Assembly (NCBI GenBank): GCA_963769115.1
Contig: CAVYKN010000019.1
Location: 248,001-312,000 of the forward strand
Direction: 5' to 3'
From: DASTFY01 sp963769115
GTDB taxonomy: Bacteria; Actinomycetota; Acidimicrobiia; Acidimicrobiales; Ilumatobacteraceae
Length of the DNA: 64,000 bases
Every line of letters begins with the position of its first letter. The first letter of the stretch is position 1. The notes beneath the pieces were generated by a model. The model did not search any database, had not been told where the DNA came from, and worked only from the letters and a program-made list of their open reading frames with translations. Below, piece by piece: positions 7,905 through 18,842 of this stretch. The translations under genes and the position numbers were made by a program.

Positions 7905-8004
7905 ACCAGCCGGTCCTCCGCAGCTCTGCGGCCGGTCGTTCTTCCGCTGACGGACCGCTCACGGTTCGTCATCCCCTGACCACCCAACCGACTGAGGAGT
8001 CGTC

Positions 8005-8139
8005 ATGTTCAACCACCCGGATGTCCTGCACCAGCTGGTCGCCGATCGACACCGCGAGGCCGCGCGAGCGGTCGAGCAGGGTCGGTACGCCCGCCATCGG
8101 CGCCAGGTCCAGCGGGCTGGCCGGCGTCAAGGCCGGTGA
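8005..8139 (+). CDS. Small basic protein, 44 aa
   Basis: ATG 8005 follows TGAGGAGTCGTC, a good ribosome-binding site, and the frame closes at TGA 8137-8139. The product, MFNHPDVLHQLVADRHREAA and onward, is a single amphipathic helix that becomes strongly Arg-rich towards the C-terminus. Short MFNHP-type proteins of this layout occur widely in actinobacteria without an assigned role. It sits between the 34-aa peptide gene and glpX on the same strand, with about 100 bp on each side. Start and stop signals support a real gene, and function is unknown. Confidence 0.55.
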   Translation: MFNHPDVLHQLVADRHREAARAVEQGRYARHRRQVQRAGRRQGR

Positions 8140-8248
8140 GCCATCAACGGGCCGGACCCTGAGGCCCGGTCCAACACCGCAACCACAGACCCCCTGCCAC
8201 CGTGGTGCCCGGCGCCTCCCGATCCGCCGGGCACTACGGTGCGCTCCC

Positions 8249-9256
8249 ATGTCAGCCTCGATGTCTGTCGGTCCTCAGCGGCCGGACCGCAACCTCGCCC
8301 TGGAGCTGGTGAGGACCACCGAGGCCGCCGCGCTCGCCGGTTCACGCTGGATGGGCCGGGGCGACAAGAACGGCGCGGACGGCGCCGCGGTCGAGGCCAT
8401 GCGGACGGTGCTGGCCACTGTGCCGATGGACGGCATCGTCGTGATCGGCGAGGGCGAGAAGGACGAAGCGCCCATGCTGTTCAACGGCGAGAAGGTGGGT
8501 GACGGCACCACGCAGCTCTGCGACGTCGCCGTCGACCCCATCGACGGCACGACCCTGACCGCCCTCGGCCGGGGCAACGCGCTGTCGGTCATCGCCGTCA
8601 GCGAGCGGGGCACGATGTTCAACCCCGGCCCGTGCGTCTACATGGAGAAGATCGCCGTCGGGCCTGACGCCGTCGGCTCCATCGACATCACCGCTTCGCC
8701 GACGCAGAACCTGCGCTGGGTCGCCAAGGCCAAGCGGGAGAGCGTGCGCGACCTCACTGTCGTGATCCTGGACCGGGACCGTCACCACGACCTCATCGAC
8801 GAGGTGCGCAGCACCGGCGCCCGCATCCGGCTCATCAGCGACGGCGACATCTACGGCGCCATCGCCACCGCGTCCCCCGGCGCGGGTGCCGACGTGCTCT
8901 TCGGCATCGGGGGCACGCCCGAGGGCGTCGTGGCCGCAGCGGCGCTGAAGTGCATGGGCGGCGAGATCCAGGGCCGGCTCTGGCCCCGTGACGACGCCGA
9001 GCGGGAGCTGGCCGTCGAGCAGGGCTACGACCTGTCCGCCATCCTGACCACCGACGACCTCGTCCAGGGCGACAACTGCTTCTTCGCGGCGACCGGCATC
9101 ACGGACGGCGAACTGCTCCAGGGTGTGCGCTTCGAACCCGGCGGGGCCAGCACCCAGTCCCTCGTCATGCGATCCCGGTCGGGGACGGTCCGGCTCATCA
9201 CCGCCCGCCACCGCCTCGACAAGCTCCGGGGTTTCGCCGCCATCGACTACAACTGA
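8249..9256 (+). CDS. glpX: Class II fructose-1,6-bisphosphatase (GlpX)
   Basis: The 335-residue enzyme hydrolyses fructose 1,6-bisphosphate to fructose 6-phosphate in gluconeogenesis. Class II signatures are GEGEKDEAPML (metal site), DPIDGTTLTALGRGNAL (phosphate/metal site), ISDGDIYGAI and GIGGTPEGVVAAAALKCMGG. Actinobacteria usually depend on this class instead of class I. Start choice is ATG 8249. An in-frame ATG at 8261 is possible and would remove only four residues. An insertion sequence begins at or just after the TGA stop and leaves the coding sequence intact, though any native terminator has been displaced. Confidence 0.95.
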   Translation: MSASMSVGPQRPDRNLALELVRTTEAAALAGSRWMGRGDKNGADGAAVEAMRTVLATVPMDGIVVIGEGEKDEAPMLFNGEKVGDGTTQLCDVAVDPIDGTTLTALGRGNALSVIAVSERGTMFNPGPCVYMEKIAVGPDAVGSIDITASPTQNLRWVAKAKRESVRDLTVVILDRDRHHDLIDEVRSTGARIRLISDGDIYGAIATASPGAGADVLFGIGGTPEGVVAAAALKCMGGEIQGRLWPRDDAERELAVEQGYDLSAILTTDDLVQGDNCFFAATGITDGELLQGVRFEPGGASTQSLVMRSRSGTVRLITARHRLDKLRGFAAIDYN

Positions 9257-9263
9257 ATGTCAT

Positions 9264-9274
9264 GAAGCGGGGCC
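9264..9274 (+). repeat. Left subterminal inverted repeat of the IS
   Basis: GAAGCGGGGCC is matched exactly in inverted orientation at 10505-10515. A second inverted repeat (GTGACA/TGTCAC, 9281-9302) lies just inside and could form a hairpin in the left end. Confidence 0.8.
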
Positions 9275-9337
9275 TCCCCGGTGACAGCCTCCGTGTTGTC
9301 ACTTGGGATGCGATCCACGAGGAGGCCCCTACACATC

Positions 9338-10375
9338 ATGTTGCACGTCGGGATGGATCTGTCGCGGCATCGGCTCGATGTTCGTGTGTTGGAGGAAGAG
9401 GGAGCGACGGTGGCCGAGCTGGCGGTGGCTCCTACCGGTGTGGAGCTGCGCCGGTTGGCGGCCCGGTTCGTGGCGGAAGGTCCGGTGCGGGCGGTGATCG
9501 AGTCGATGAACGGCGCCCGGTTCGTGCATGACACCTTGGAGCTGGCCGGCTGGGAGGTGGAGATCGCCGATGCCCAGAAGGTGAAGGGTCTGGCTCCGTT
9601 GGCCTGCAAGACCGACCGGATCGATGCCTGGGTGTTGGCCGAGTTGTCCCGCCGGGATCTGGTCCCGGCCATCTGGCTACCAGACCCGACGGTGCGGGCC
9701 CATCGGGAGCGGGCCCGGTTCCGGTTGCATCTCGTCCATCATCGGGTCGGTTTGAAGAACCGGATCCACGCCAGCTTGATCGCCTTCGGGCATGCCTGCC
9801 CGACCACGGACCTGTTCGGCCAGTCAGGCCGGCAGCGGCTGGCCGAGCTCGAGTTCCCCGAACCGTGGGCGTCGGATATCGCCGCCTGTCTGGAGCTGAT
9901 CGATCACCTCGACATCCAGATCGCTGGCATCGAAGCCGACCTTCGTCGGGAGGGCGCCGACCATCCGTACGTGCCGTTGCTGCTCACGGTGCCGGGGATC
10001 AGCTGGATCCTGGCCTACACCATCGCGGCGGAGATCGGTGACATCACTCGTTTCGAGTCCCCCAAGAAGCTGTGCGGCTACAGCGGGCTGTGCCCGAGGG
10101 TGTATCAGTCCGGTGAGACCGACCGGCGAGGCCGCCTGACCAAGCAGGGACCCAAGCATCTGCGCTGGGCGCTGGTCGAAGCCGCGGTCCACGCGGCGCG
10201 CCACCCCGTCTACGTCGATCACTATCAACGCACCAAGGTGCGCCTCGGTCGTCAACGCGGCGCCAAGGTCGCCCGGGTCGAGATCGCCCGCAAGCTGACC
10301 GAGGCGATCTGGCACATGCTCACCAAGGGGGAACCCTTCGCTCCAGCAGGTCCCACGCAGACTCTGGCCGCCTGA
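9338..10375 (+). CDS. IS110-family transposase (DEDD recombinase)
   Basis: The 345-residue protein has the two-domain IS110 layout. The N-terminal RuvC-like DEDD domain begins MLHVGMDLSRHRLDV, with acidic residues in VIESMNGARF and CKTDRIDAWVL. The C-terminal Tnp domain is near residues 205-320, with GISWILAYTIAAEIGDITRF, LCGYSGLCPR and the serine-containing YQSGETDRRGRLTKQGPKHLRW. The start at 9338 is chosen for the GGAGG ribosome-binding site 12 bases upstream and because domain homology begins there. The frame is intact, so the element may be active. IS110 enzymes act with a structured bridge RNA encoded in the element's own non-coding end. Confidence 0.93.
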   Translation: MLHVGMDLSRHRLDVRVLEEEGATVAELAVAPTGVELRRLAARFVAEGPVRAVIESMNGARFVHDTLELAGWEVEIADAQKVKGLAPLACKTDRIDAWVLAELSRRDLVPAIWLPDPTVRAHRERARFRLHLVHHRVGLKNRIHASLIAFGHACPTTDLFGQSGRQRLAELEFPEPWASDIAACLELIDHLDIQIAGIEADLRREGADHPYVPLLLTVPGISWILAYTIAAEIGDITRFESPKKLCGYSGLCPRVYQSGETDRRGRLTKQGPKHLRWALVEAAVHAARHPVYVDHYQRTKVRLGRQRGAKVARVEIARKLTEAIWHMLTKGEPFAPAGPTQTLAA

Positions 10376-10516
10376 CGGCCCTCAACTGAATTGGACCGCT
10401 GGACGAGTTCTCCCACCAGACCTGATCCTCCCCCAGGAGGCCATAGAGAGATGAGAACCACCCCCACCACCGAGAGAACCCCACGTCGCGGACTCTCGAC
10501 ACCCGGCCCCGCTTCG
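10376..10516 (+). ncRNA. Candidate bridge-RNA region of the IS (right end)
   Basis: The 141 bp between transposase stop and right inverted repeat hold no gene. They contain a perfect stem CCTCC-CCCA-GGAGG (10427-10440) and further pairable segments such as GTTCTC with GAGAAC. In IS1111-group elements the guide (bridge) RNA is encoded in this right end. The position and hairpin content fit, but target- and donor-binding loops cannot be assigned by eye. Confidence 0.45.
10505..10515 (-). repeat. Right subterminal inverted repeat of the IS
   Basis: GGCCCCGCTTC is the exact reverse complement of the left repeat at 9264-9274 and is followed directly by GATGTCA at the element boundary. Confidence 0.8.
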
Positions 10517-10555
10517 ATGTCAGAGCACATCTCTCGTCGCCCGCCGGACGAAGCC

Positions 10556-11506
10556 TCAGGCCAGGGGGAGGTCGGCGTCCGGGCCGAGGCCGGCCAGGGT
10601 GCCGTTCAGCTCGGATCCGTCAACGGCGCCGACCACGCAGGTGGCGCCCTGGGTGCCGGCGCTCCACGCCGCCTCCGTCGGCAACAGGTAGCCGAAGACC
10701 AGGTCCTGCCGCTCCTGGGTGAGGTCCAGGGCCGCCAGCAGCGGCGTCCGGCAGGCCGCCGTCACGCGCGGATCACCCCGCTGCGAAGGGTACGCGGTCA
10801 GGTCGTCGAGCACGACCGAGGCCAGGTACTCGAGCTCGTGCACGTCGTCGCAGCCGACGGTCAGGCCGAGGCGCCCCTCGCACAGGCGGTACGACACGGG
10901 CAGCGGGGTCCCGTAGACGTCCGCCAGGGTCCCGTCGATCGACGTCGTCTCGGCGGCGTTGAGCGGTTCGACGAGCGCGTCGCAGCGGAACCACCGCGCG
11001 CCGTCGGCGAAGTCGGCCTCTGTGGGGATGAAGTAGGCGAAGAGCTGCAGACGGTCCGGCGGGAGGTTGGGGGCGGCGACGGCGTCGAAGCCGAGGTACT
11101 CGAGGTGGCGGCCGCTGCACTCCTGGTCGACCTGGACGCTGAGCAGCTCGCCGGCCCGCTCGTCCGCCCCCGGCCAAGCATCGATGGCCGGATCCATGTC
11201 CCCGACCCAGAACGTCTCGGAGCCGTGGCCGTCGCCGCACTCGATCGTCGCCCTCGTGTCAGCGGCCGCGTCGATGATCTGCAGATCGACCGGCCCCCGG
11301 CACTCGCCGATCTCGGGCGCCTCCTGGCCCGACTCGGGCTGCGGGGTCGACTCGGTCTCCGGCGTGGCCGTTCCCGGCACCGCCTGGATGGGCGGTGAGA
11401 CGTCCACCGCGGCCGGCGTGCCGCAGCCGGCGACGAGCACGAGTGCAGCACCGGCGACCGCCATGCCCGCGCTGCTCGCGCTCCACCGCCACCCACCCCG
11501 GTGCAT
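10556..11506 (-). CDS. Lipoprotein with two septum-formation-like Cys domains
   Basis: The 316-residue product has a lipoprotein signal ending in the lipobox LVLVAGC and a Pro/Thr/Glu linker. Two Cys-containing halves follow: IGECRGPVDLQ ... TIECGDGHGSETFWVG, and RLCEGRLGLTVGCDDVHELEYLASV. The paired Cys and the C-x-x-x-H-x-x-E pattern resemble the septum formation family of actinobacterial envelope proteins, but similarity is judged by eye. The start at 11506 is chosen for the signal peptide. It is the last gene of a leftward set after the SDR gene, and the insertion sequence lies beyond its stop. Confidence 0.7.
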   Translation of the reverse strand: MHRGGWRWSASSAGMAVAGAALVLVAGCGTPAAVDVSPPIQAVPGTATPETESTPQPESGQEAPEIGECRGPVDLQIIDAAADTRATIECGDGHGSETFWVGDMDPAIDAWPGADERAGELLSVQVDQECSGRHLEYLGFDAVAAPNLPPDRLQLFAYFIPTEADFADGARWFRCDALVEPLNAAETTSIDGTLADVYGTPLPVSYRLCEGRLGLTVGCDDVHELEYLASVVLDDLTAYPSQRGDPRVTAACRTPLLAALDLTQERQDLVFGYLLPTEAAWSAGTQGATCVVGAVDGSELNGTLAGLGPDADLPLA

Positions 11507-11550
11507 GGGTCGACAGTAGCGACCGCGGTGGGCGGACCGCTCGGCGGTCC

Positions 11551-12348
11551 TCAGCGGTAGGAGGCGGCGAGACCGCTCATCCGCCGCATGAGGCTCCGCG
11601 GGATGAACCCGGACGTCGTGACGAAGGCCTTGTACTGGAACCCGGGCACGGAGAGCGCCCGCCCCCGGGCCGTGTCGCGCAGACCTTCCTCGGCCACCTC
11701 GTCCGCCGACAGCCAGGCCGCACCCGGGTAGCGGTCGGCCGCGTCCGTGCCCCGGCTGACCTCGATGAACTCCGTGCGCGTCAGTCCCGGACACAGCGCA
11801 GTGGCCTGCACGCCGGTGCCCCTGAGCTCCTCGTGCAGGGCCTCGGTGAAGCTGGTGACGTAGGCCTTGGTCGCCGCGTACACGGCGAGCTGAGGAGCGG
11901 GCTGGAAGCTGGCCACGCTGCTGACGTTGAGGATCCACCCCCGCCGCCGCTCCAGCATGGGGGTCAGCGCGGCCCTGGTCAGCAGGGTCAGCGCGACCAT
12001 GTTGAGCTCCATCTCGTCGCGCATCCGCCGGGCCTCGATGGCGGCGACCTTCCCCGACGTCCCGAAGCCGGCGTTGTTGACCAGCAGGTCGATCGGGCGC
12101 GCCGTGTCGGTCAGGCGCTCCTCCACGGTGGCGAGGCCCTGGTCGGTCGTCAGGTCGGCGGCCAGCACCTCGATCGGGCCGGGCTGGTCGGCCAGCTCGG
12201 TGGCCAGCGCGCTCAGGCGCTTCTTGCGGCGGGCGACGACGGTCGTCGCGACACCCGCGGCGGCCAGCCGGCGCACCATGGCGTCGCCGATGCCGCTCGA
12301 GGCGCCGGTGACGAGCGCGGCGGCGAACGGGTAGCGGGGCGTGGCCAC
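11551..12348 (-). CDS. Short-chain dehydrogenase/reductase (classical SDR)
   Basis: The 265-residue Rossmann-fold oxidoreductase has the dinucleotide motif TGASSGIG near residues 14-21, NNAG in LLVNNAGFG, Ser in LNVSSVASF and the catalytic YAATK (Tyr-x-x-x-Lys). ARR(K) after the second strand suggests NADP(H) preference. The extra C-terminal segment, PGFQYKAFVTTSGFIPRSLMRRMSG, resembles SDRs acting on lipophilic substrates, but the substrate is unknown. It starts 17 bp after the atpC stop on the same strand and may be cotranscribed by read-through. Confidence 0.88.
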   Translation of the reverse strand: MATPRYPFAAALVTGASSGIGDAMVRRLAAAGVATTVVARRKKRLSALATELADQPGPIEVLAADLTTDQGLATVEERLTDTARPIDLLVNNAGFGTSGKVAAIEARRMRDEMELNMVALTLLTRAALTPMLERRRGWILNVSSVASFQPAPQLAVYAATKAYVTSFTEALHEELRGTGVQATALCPGLTRTEFIEVSRGTDAADRYPGAAWLSADEVAEEGLRDTARGRALSVPGFQYKAFVTTSGFIPRSLMRRMSGLAASYR

Positions 12349-12365
12349 CCGGGGAGACTAGGTCG

Positions 12366-12758
12366 CTAGGCCCCGGACGCCGAGAGCCGGGCCTGGTTGC
12401 GGCGGATCTCCGCCTCGGCTTCCGCCTCGCCCTCGTGCGCCCGCTTCGCCTCTGCTTGCTCCAGCGCGCGGCGGGCCCGCTCGACGTCGATCTCCGACGC
12501 CATCTCGGCCAGGTCGGACAGGATCGTGACCCGGTTCTCGCTGACCTCGACGAACCCGCCGTGGACGGCCATGTTCTCGATCGTCCCGTCGGCCAGCTGG
12601 ACCCGCGTGTGGTTCTCCACCAACGCGCCAAGGAACGGCGCGTGGCCGGGGAGGAAGGCGATGTCGCCTCCGTCCAGGGTGCGGGTGACGACCATGGTGG
12701 CCTCACCCGAGAAGATCACCCGTTCGGGCGCCACCACCTCGACCTGCATCGTGGCCAC
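12366..12758 (-). CDS. atpC: F1 ATP synthase epsilon subunit
   Basis: The 130-residue subunit has the N-terminal beta-sandwich (MQVEVVAPERVIFSGEATMVVTRTLDGGDIAFLPGHAPFLGALV) and a C-terminal two-helix tail (DVERARRALEQAEAKRAHEGEAEAEAEIRRNQARL). Epsilon sits on the central stalk, couples to gamma and can inhibit ATP hydrolysis. The long, highly charged second helix could support this latch. It is the last gene of the atp operon, 3 bp after the atpD stop. Confidence 0.95.
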   Translation of the reverse strand: MATMQVEVVAPERVIFSGEATMVVTRTLDGGDIAFLPGHAPFLGALVENHTRVQLADGTIENMAVHGGFVEVSENRVTILSDLAEMASEIDVERARRALEQAEAKRAHEGEAEAEAEIRRNQARLSASGA

Positions 12759-12761
12759 GGG

Positions 12762-14204
<1,443 letters not shown>

Positions 14205-14207
14205 GGG

Positions 14208-15177
14208 TCAGACTCCCTGGGGGTCCAGTAGCTCGAGGATGTGGGTGGCGCTGTCGTCGCCGCGCTTGTCCGCGCCGAGCGCCTCGGCGCCGCCGACGAT
14301 CTCCATGATCTCGGTGGTGATGCTGTCCTGGCGAGCCCGGTTCATGACGCGGGAGAGCGTCTTGATGAGCTCGTCGGCGTTGTCGGTGGCGGCCTTCATG
14401 GCCCGCTGGCGGAAGGCATGCTCGGAAGCAGCGGCGTTGAGGAACGCGGCGTACGTCCGCGCCCCGACGTAGCGCGGCACCAGCGTGTCGAGGATGGCCG
14501 ACGGTGACGGCTCGTACTCGTAGTCGGCGGCCGGCCCGGCGGGAGCGGCATGGGCCGTGCCCGTGCCGGACGCGGCGCACCAGCTCGGGCTCCAGCGGGA
14601 ACAGCGGCCGCTGCACGACCTCCTGGCTCCCGGCCGAGACGAAGCGGGTGTAGACGAGCTCCACCCGGTCGACCCTGCCCTCGTTGTAGAGGGCCATCGC
14701 GTGCTCGGCCACCTCGCGGGCGTCCTCGTAGGTGGGGCTGTCCGAGAAGCCCGAGAACGTCCGGTCGAGCTTGTAGCCGCGGAAGCGCAGGTAGGCCTCG
14801 GCCTTGCGCCCGACGGCCACGGTGAGGTGGTCCTTGCCCTGCAGGGCCGCCTCCTTGATCTCGCCCTCGGCCGCCCGCAGGACCCCGGAGTTGTAGCCAC
14901 CACACAGGCCACGGTCAGCCGTGACGATGACGTAGCCGATGGTCTGCTCCTGGTCCCCCCGCCCGACCAGGAACGGGCTGTCGGACGTCGCGCCGACGAC
15001 GGCCAGGTGCCGGACCACCTCGGTGATCTGCTCGCTGTACGGGACCGCGGCGTGGACGCGCTGTTGCGCCTTGACGATCCGCGACGCCGCGATGAGCTCC
15101 ATGGCGCGCGTGATCTTCTTGGTCGCCTGCACGGTGCGGATGCGATTCCGCAGGATGCGTTCCTGGCCTCCAGCCAT
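14208..15177 (-). CDS. atpG: F1 ATP synthase gamma subunit (one-base frameshift in the given sequence)
   Basis: Gamma forms the rotating central stalk. The N-terminal helix MAGGQERILRNRIRTVQATKKITRAMELIAASRI and the C-terminal helix (DELIKTLSRVMNRARQDSITTEIMEIVGGAEAL) are clear, but they sit in different frames. The switch falls near 14571, where one extra base splits PELVRR from SGTGTAHAAPAG. Removing one base gives a normal 322-residue protein. Since the gene is essential and both halves are otherwise perfect, a sequence error is the likeliest cause. The C-terminal half has an insertion of about 20 residues (AHAAPAGPAADYEYEP) typical of actinobacteria. Confidence 0.9.
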
Positions 15178-15202
15178 GGTCGGGGGTCCCTGCTCCTCTC
15201 GG

Positions 15203-16800
<1,598 letters not shown>

Positions 16801-16843
16801 GGTCGTCCTTCGTCGTTCTCGTGCGTGCGCATGGGGAGGGAGA

Positions 16844-17386
16844 TCAGAGGAGGGTCTTGAGCTGGTCGAGACGGGTGCGGATGCTGCCGTCGATGACGGT
16901 GTCGCCGACGGTGGCGACGAGCCCGCCGAGCACCGACGGGTCGACGACCACCTTGAGCTCCACCTGCTTGCCTGTCGCGTTGGCCAGCGCCGCGGAGAGG
17001 CGCTGCTGCTGGTCGTCGTCCAGCGGCACGGCGGACCGGACCTCGGCCACCGCCCGCTCCTTGCTGGCCGCGGCCCGCTCGACGAGGCGATCGATGATGG
17101 CCGGCAGGTCGCGCCCGCGTCCCGACCCGACCACCAGCGAGACGAGCTGGGTCGTGGTGGGCGTGGCCCTACCGCCGAGCAGGTCCTCGACGATGGCCTG
17201 GCGCTTGCCGGCCGGGATCTGCTCGTCGGTCAGCGTGTTGCGCAGCGAGTCGGAGGCCTCGACGCTGCGGGCGAAGCGGAACAGCTCGTCCTCCACCTCG
17301 TCCAACGTGCCTTCCGCGTTGGCGATCTCCAGGAGGGCCTTGGCGTAGCCATCGATCCGGCCCGAGCCGGTGCCCAGGTCACTCAT
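16844..17386 (-). CDS. atpH: F1 ATP synthase delta subunit
   Basis: This 180-residue subunit links the peripheral stalk to the F1 head. It has the helical N-terminal domain (GRIDGYAKALLEIANAEGTLDEVEDELFRFARSV) and the C-terminal signature GKQVELKVVVDPSVLGGLVATVGDTVIDGSIRTRLDQL, which is diagnostic of AtpH/OSCP. The start ATG at 17386 overlaps the stop of atpF (ATGA), which fixes the start and indicates translational coupling. Confidence 0.95.
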   Translation of the reverse strand: MSDLGTGSGRIDGYAKALLEIANAEGTLDEVEDELFRFARSVEASDSLRNTLTDEQIPAGKRQAIVEDLLGGRATPTTTQLVSLVVGSGRGRDLPAIIDRLVERAAASKERAVAEVRSAVPLDDDQQQRLSAALANATGKQVELKVVVDPSVLGGLVATVGDTVIDGSIRTRLDQLKTLL

Positions 17387-17931
17387 GAGCTCGCTCCCAC
17401 TGTGGCGATGTACTCCTCCACCAGCGCCTGGCGGAGCTGGTCGTCGAGCGAGTCGGCCACCAGCGTCTCGGTGGCCCGGGCGGCGGTCGCTGCGACCTCG
17501 GCCTGCACCTCGCTCTGGAGGCGGCCCTGCACCGACTCGGCCTCGCTCGTGGCCTTGGACCGCAGGTCCGCGACCTCCTGGTCGAGGCGGGCACGACCGT
17601 CCACGAGCAGGCGCTCGGCCTGCGCGTCGGCCTCGGTGAGCAGGCGCTGGCGCTCGGCGCCGATGTCGCCCTTGGCCTGGCGGATGGACGCCGCCGCCTC
17701 GTCGGCGTCGGACCTGGCCGTGGCGGCTTCGTCGAGCTGCGCCTGGATGCGGGCCGTGCGGTCCGCCATCATCTTCTTGATCGCCGGCCACGCGAACTTC
17801 CAGAGCAGGAAGAGCACGACGAGGAACGACAGCGTGCCCCAGATGAGCTCGGGGGTCTCCGGGAAGATCGGGTGGTGCGACTGCGAGGGGTCCTCCGCAG
17901 CGAGGATCCCACCGAGACCGAACAGCGCCAT
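17383..17931 (-). CDS. atpF: Fo ATP synthase subunit b
   Basis: The 182-residue stalk subunit has one N-terminal membrane helix (LIWGTLSFLVVLFLLWKFAWPAIKKMM), then a continuous polar alpha-helix of about 110 residues rich in Ala, Glu, Lys and Arg. This matches the right-handed coiled coil of the peripheral stalk. It overlaps atpH downstream (ATGA) and the second b-type gene upstream (TGATG), so all three are coupled. This copy has the short N-terminus of an ordinary b subunit, in contrast to its upstream neighbour. Confidence 0.93.
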   Translation of the reverse strand: MALFGLGGILAAEDPSQSHHPIFPETPELIWGTLSFLVVLFLLWKFAWPAIKKMMADRTARIQAQLDEAATARSDADEAAASIRQAKGDIGAERQRLLTEADAQAERLLVDGRARLDQEVADLRSKATSEAESVQGRLQSEVQAEVAATAARATETLVADSLDDQLRQALVEEYIATVGASS

Positions 17932-18536
17932 CAGCTGACCTCCGCGCTCAGGGTCGACTCGACCGCGGCACGCGCCGCCGCAGGATCGACCGGGCGACCC
18001 AGCACCCGCTCGGCGGCCAGGGCCGCGACCTGCGCGGCGGCGTCGGCCACCTGCGAGCGGGCCGCGTTCTTGGCGGCCTCGGCATCGGCGACCGCCGCCG
18101 AACGGTCGGTCGCCAGCTCGGCGTTGACCTCGGCCAGGCGGGCCTGGCGCTCGCCCTCCAGAGTCTGGCGGGCGGCGTCGACACGGCTCGCCGCCTCGGC
18201 CCGAACCTTGGCCAGCTCGGCCTGGTAGTCGGCGACCTCGGCCTCGGCCGCGGCCCGGGTGGACTCGGCCGTCTCCAGGTCGCCCTGGATCAGGTCGTGC
18301 CGGGCGTCCATGCCCTTCTTGAGCTTCGGGAACAGGAACAGCCGCACGAGGATGGCGAGCACGACGAACGCGCCGGCGCCCCACAGCAGCTCCTTGCCCT
18401 CGGGCAGGATGGGGCTCGGGCCCTCGTCGAGCTCCTCCTCGAGGTGCTCTTCGGTCTCGCCTCCCTCCTCGGTCTGGGCCGGGAGGATCACCTGGAGCTG
18501 GCCAGCAGCCGAGTAGGTGACGGTGACAGTGGGCAC
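17931..18536 (-). CDS. Second b-type subunit (b') of Fo with acidic N-terminal extension
   Basis: The 201-residue protein has a membrane helix (LLWGAGAFVVLAILVRLFLFPKLKKGMDAR) near residues 50-80 and a long charged helix with the b-family segment RSQVADAAAQVAALAAERVLGRPVDP. Before the helix lies an unusual 48-residue extension rich in Glu (EEGGETEEHLEEELDEG). Two different b subunits in one operon imply a b/b' heterodimeric stalk, as known in cyanobacteria, plastids and some other bacteria. The extension would face the outside of the cell. The gene is TGATG-coupled to atpF and lies 10 bp after atpE. Confidence 0.88.
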   Translation of the reverse strand: MPTVTVTYSAAGQLQVILPAQTEEGGETEEHLEEELDEGPSPILPEGKELLWGAGAFVVLAILVRLFLFPKLKKGMDARHDLIQGDLETAESTRAAAEAEVADYQAELAKVRAEAASRVDAARQTLEGERQARLAEVNAELATDRSAAVADAEAAKNAARSQVADAAAQVAALAAERVLGRPVDPAAARAAVESTLSAEVS

Positions 18537-18546
18537 GGGCAGGCTC

Positions 18547-18816
18547 CTACAGGCCGAGGAGGATGAAGACCACGAAGCCGATCAGGGCGAGCGCCTCGGT
18601 GAAGGCGATGCCCAGGAACATCGTGGTCCGCACCATGCCGGCGGCCTCGGGTTGCCGGGCCATGGCCTCGATGGCCTTGCCGACCACGTAGCCGATGCCG
18701 ATGCCGGGGCCGATGGCCGCGAGGCCGTAGGCGAAGCCGGCGCCGATGGCGGCGTTGGCGGCCTTGGCGTCGTCGGCGCTGAGACCGGCCTGGGCGAGGA
18801 TGGCTGCTGCTTCCAT
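18547..18816 (-). CDS. atpE: Fo ATP synthase subunit c
   Basis: The 89-residue hairpin protein has two membrane helices joined by a polar loop (RQPEA). The first carries the Gly-rich packing motif GAGFAYGLAAIGPGIGIG and the second the ion-binding carboxylate Glu74 in IAFTEALALIGF. The extra ligand pattern of Na+-binding c subunits is not evident, so a proton-driven ring is likely. Spacing to atpB (26 bp) allows its own strong ribosome-binding site, as expected for the most abundant subunit. Confidence 0.96.
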   Translation of the reverse strand: MEAAAILAQAGLSADDAKAANAAIGAGFAYGLAAIGPGIGIGYVVGKAIEAMARQPEAAGMVRTTMFLGIAFTEALALIGFVVFILLGL

Positions 18817-18842
18817 GGGGTTGGGGTCTCCTGTTGTGTGGG

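Larger units (their letters stand above)
9257..10516 (+). mobile_element. IS110-family element, IS1111-like, about 1,260 bp
   Basis: The element carries one transposase gene and is flanked by the hexamer ATGTCA at 9257-9262 and 10517-10522. One copy is probably target and the other regenerated or element-borne. Subterminal 11-bp inverted repeats, GAAGCGGGGCC at 9264-9274 and its complement at 10505-10515, are typical of the IS1111 group. Non-coding ends are about 81 bp (left) and 141 bp (right), so the longer non-coding end is downstream of the transposase as in IS1111. Exact ends could shift by up to six bases because of the repeated hexamer. It separates glpX from an unrelated lipoprotein gene. 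Confidence 0.85.

Noticed and set aside
10391..11398. Plus-strand ORF from the IS right end into the lipoprotein gene
   Set aside because: It is antisense to a lipoprotein with a clear signal peptide and has low-complexity composition.
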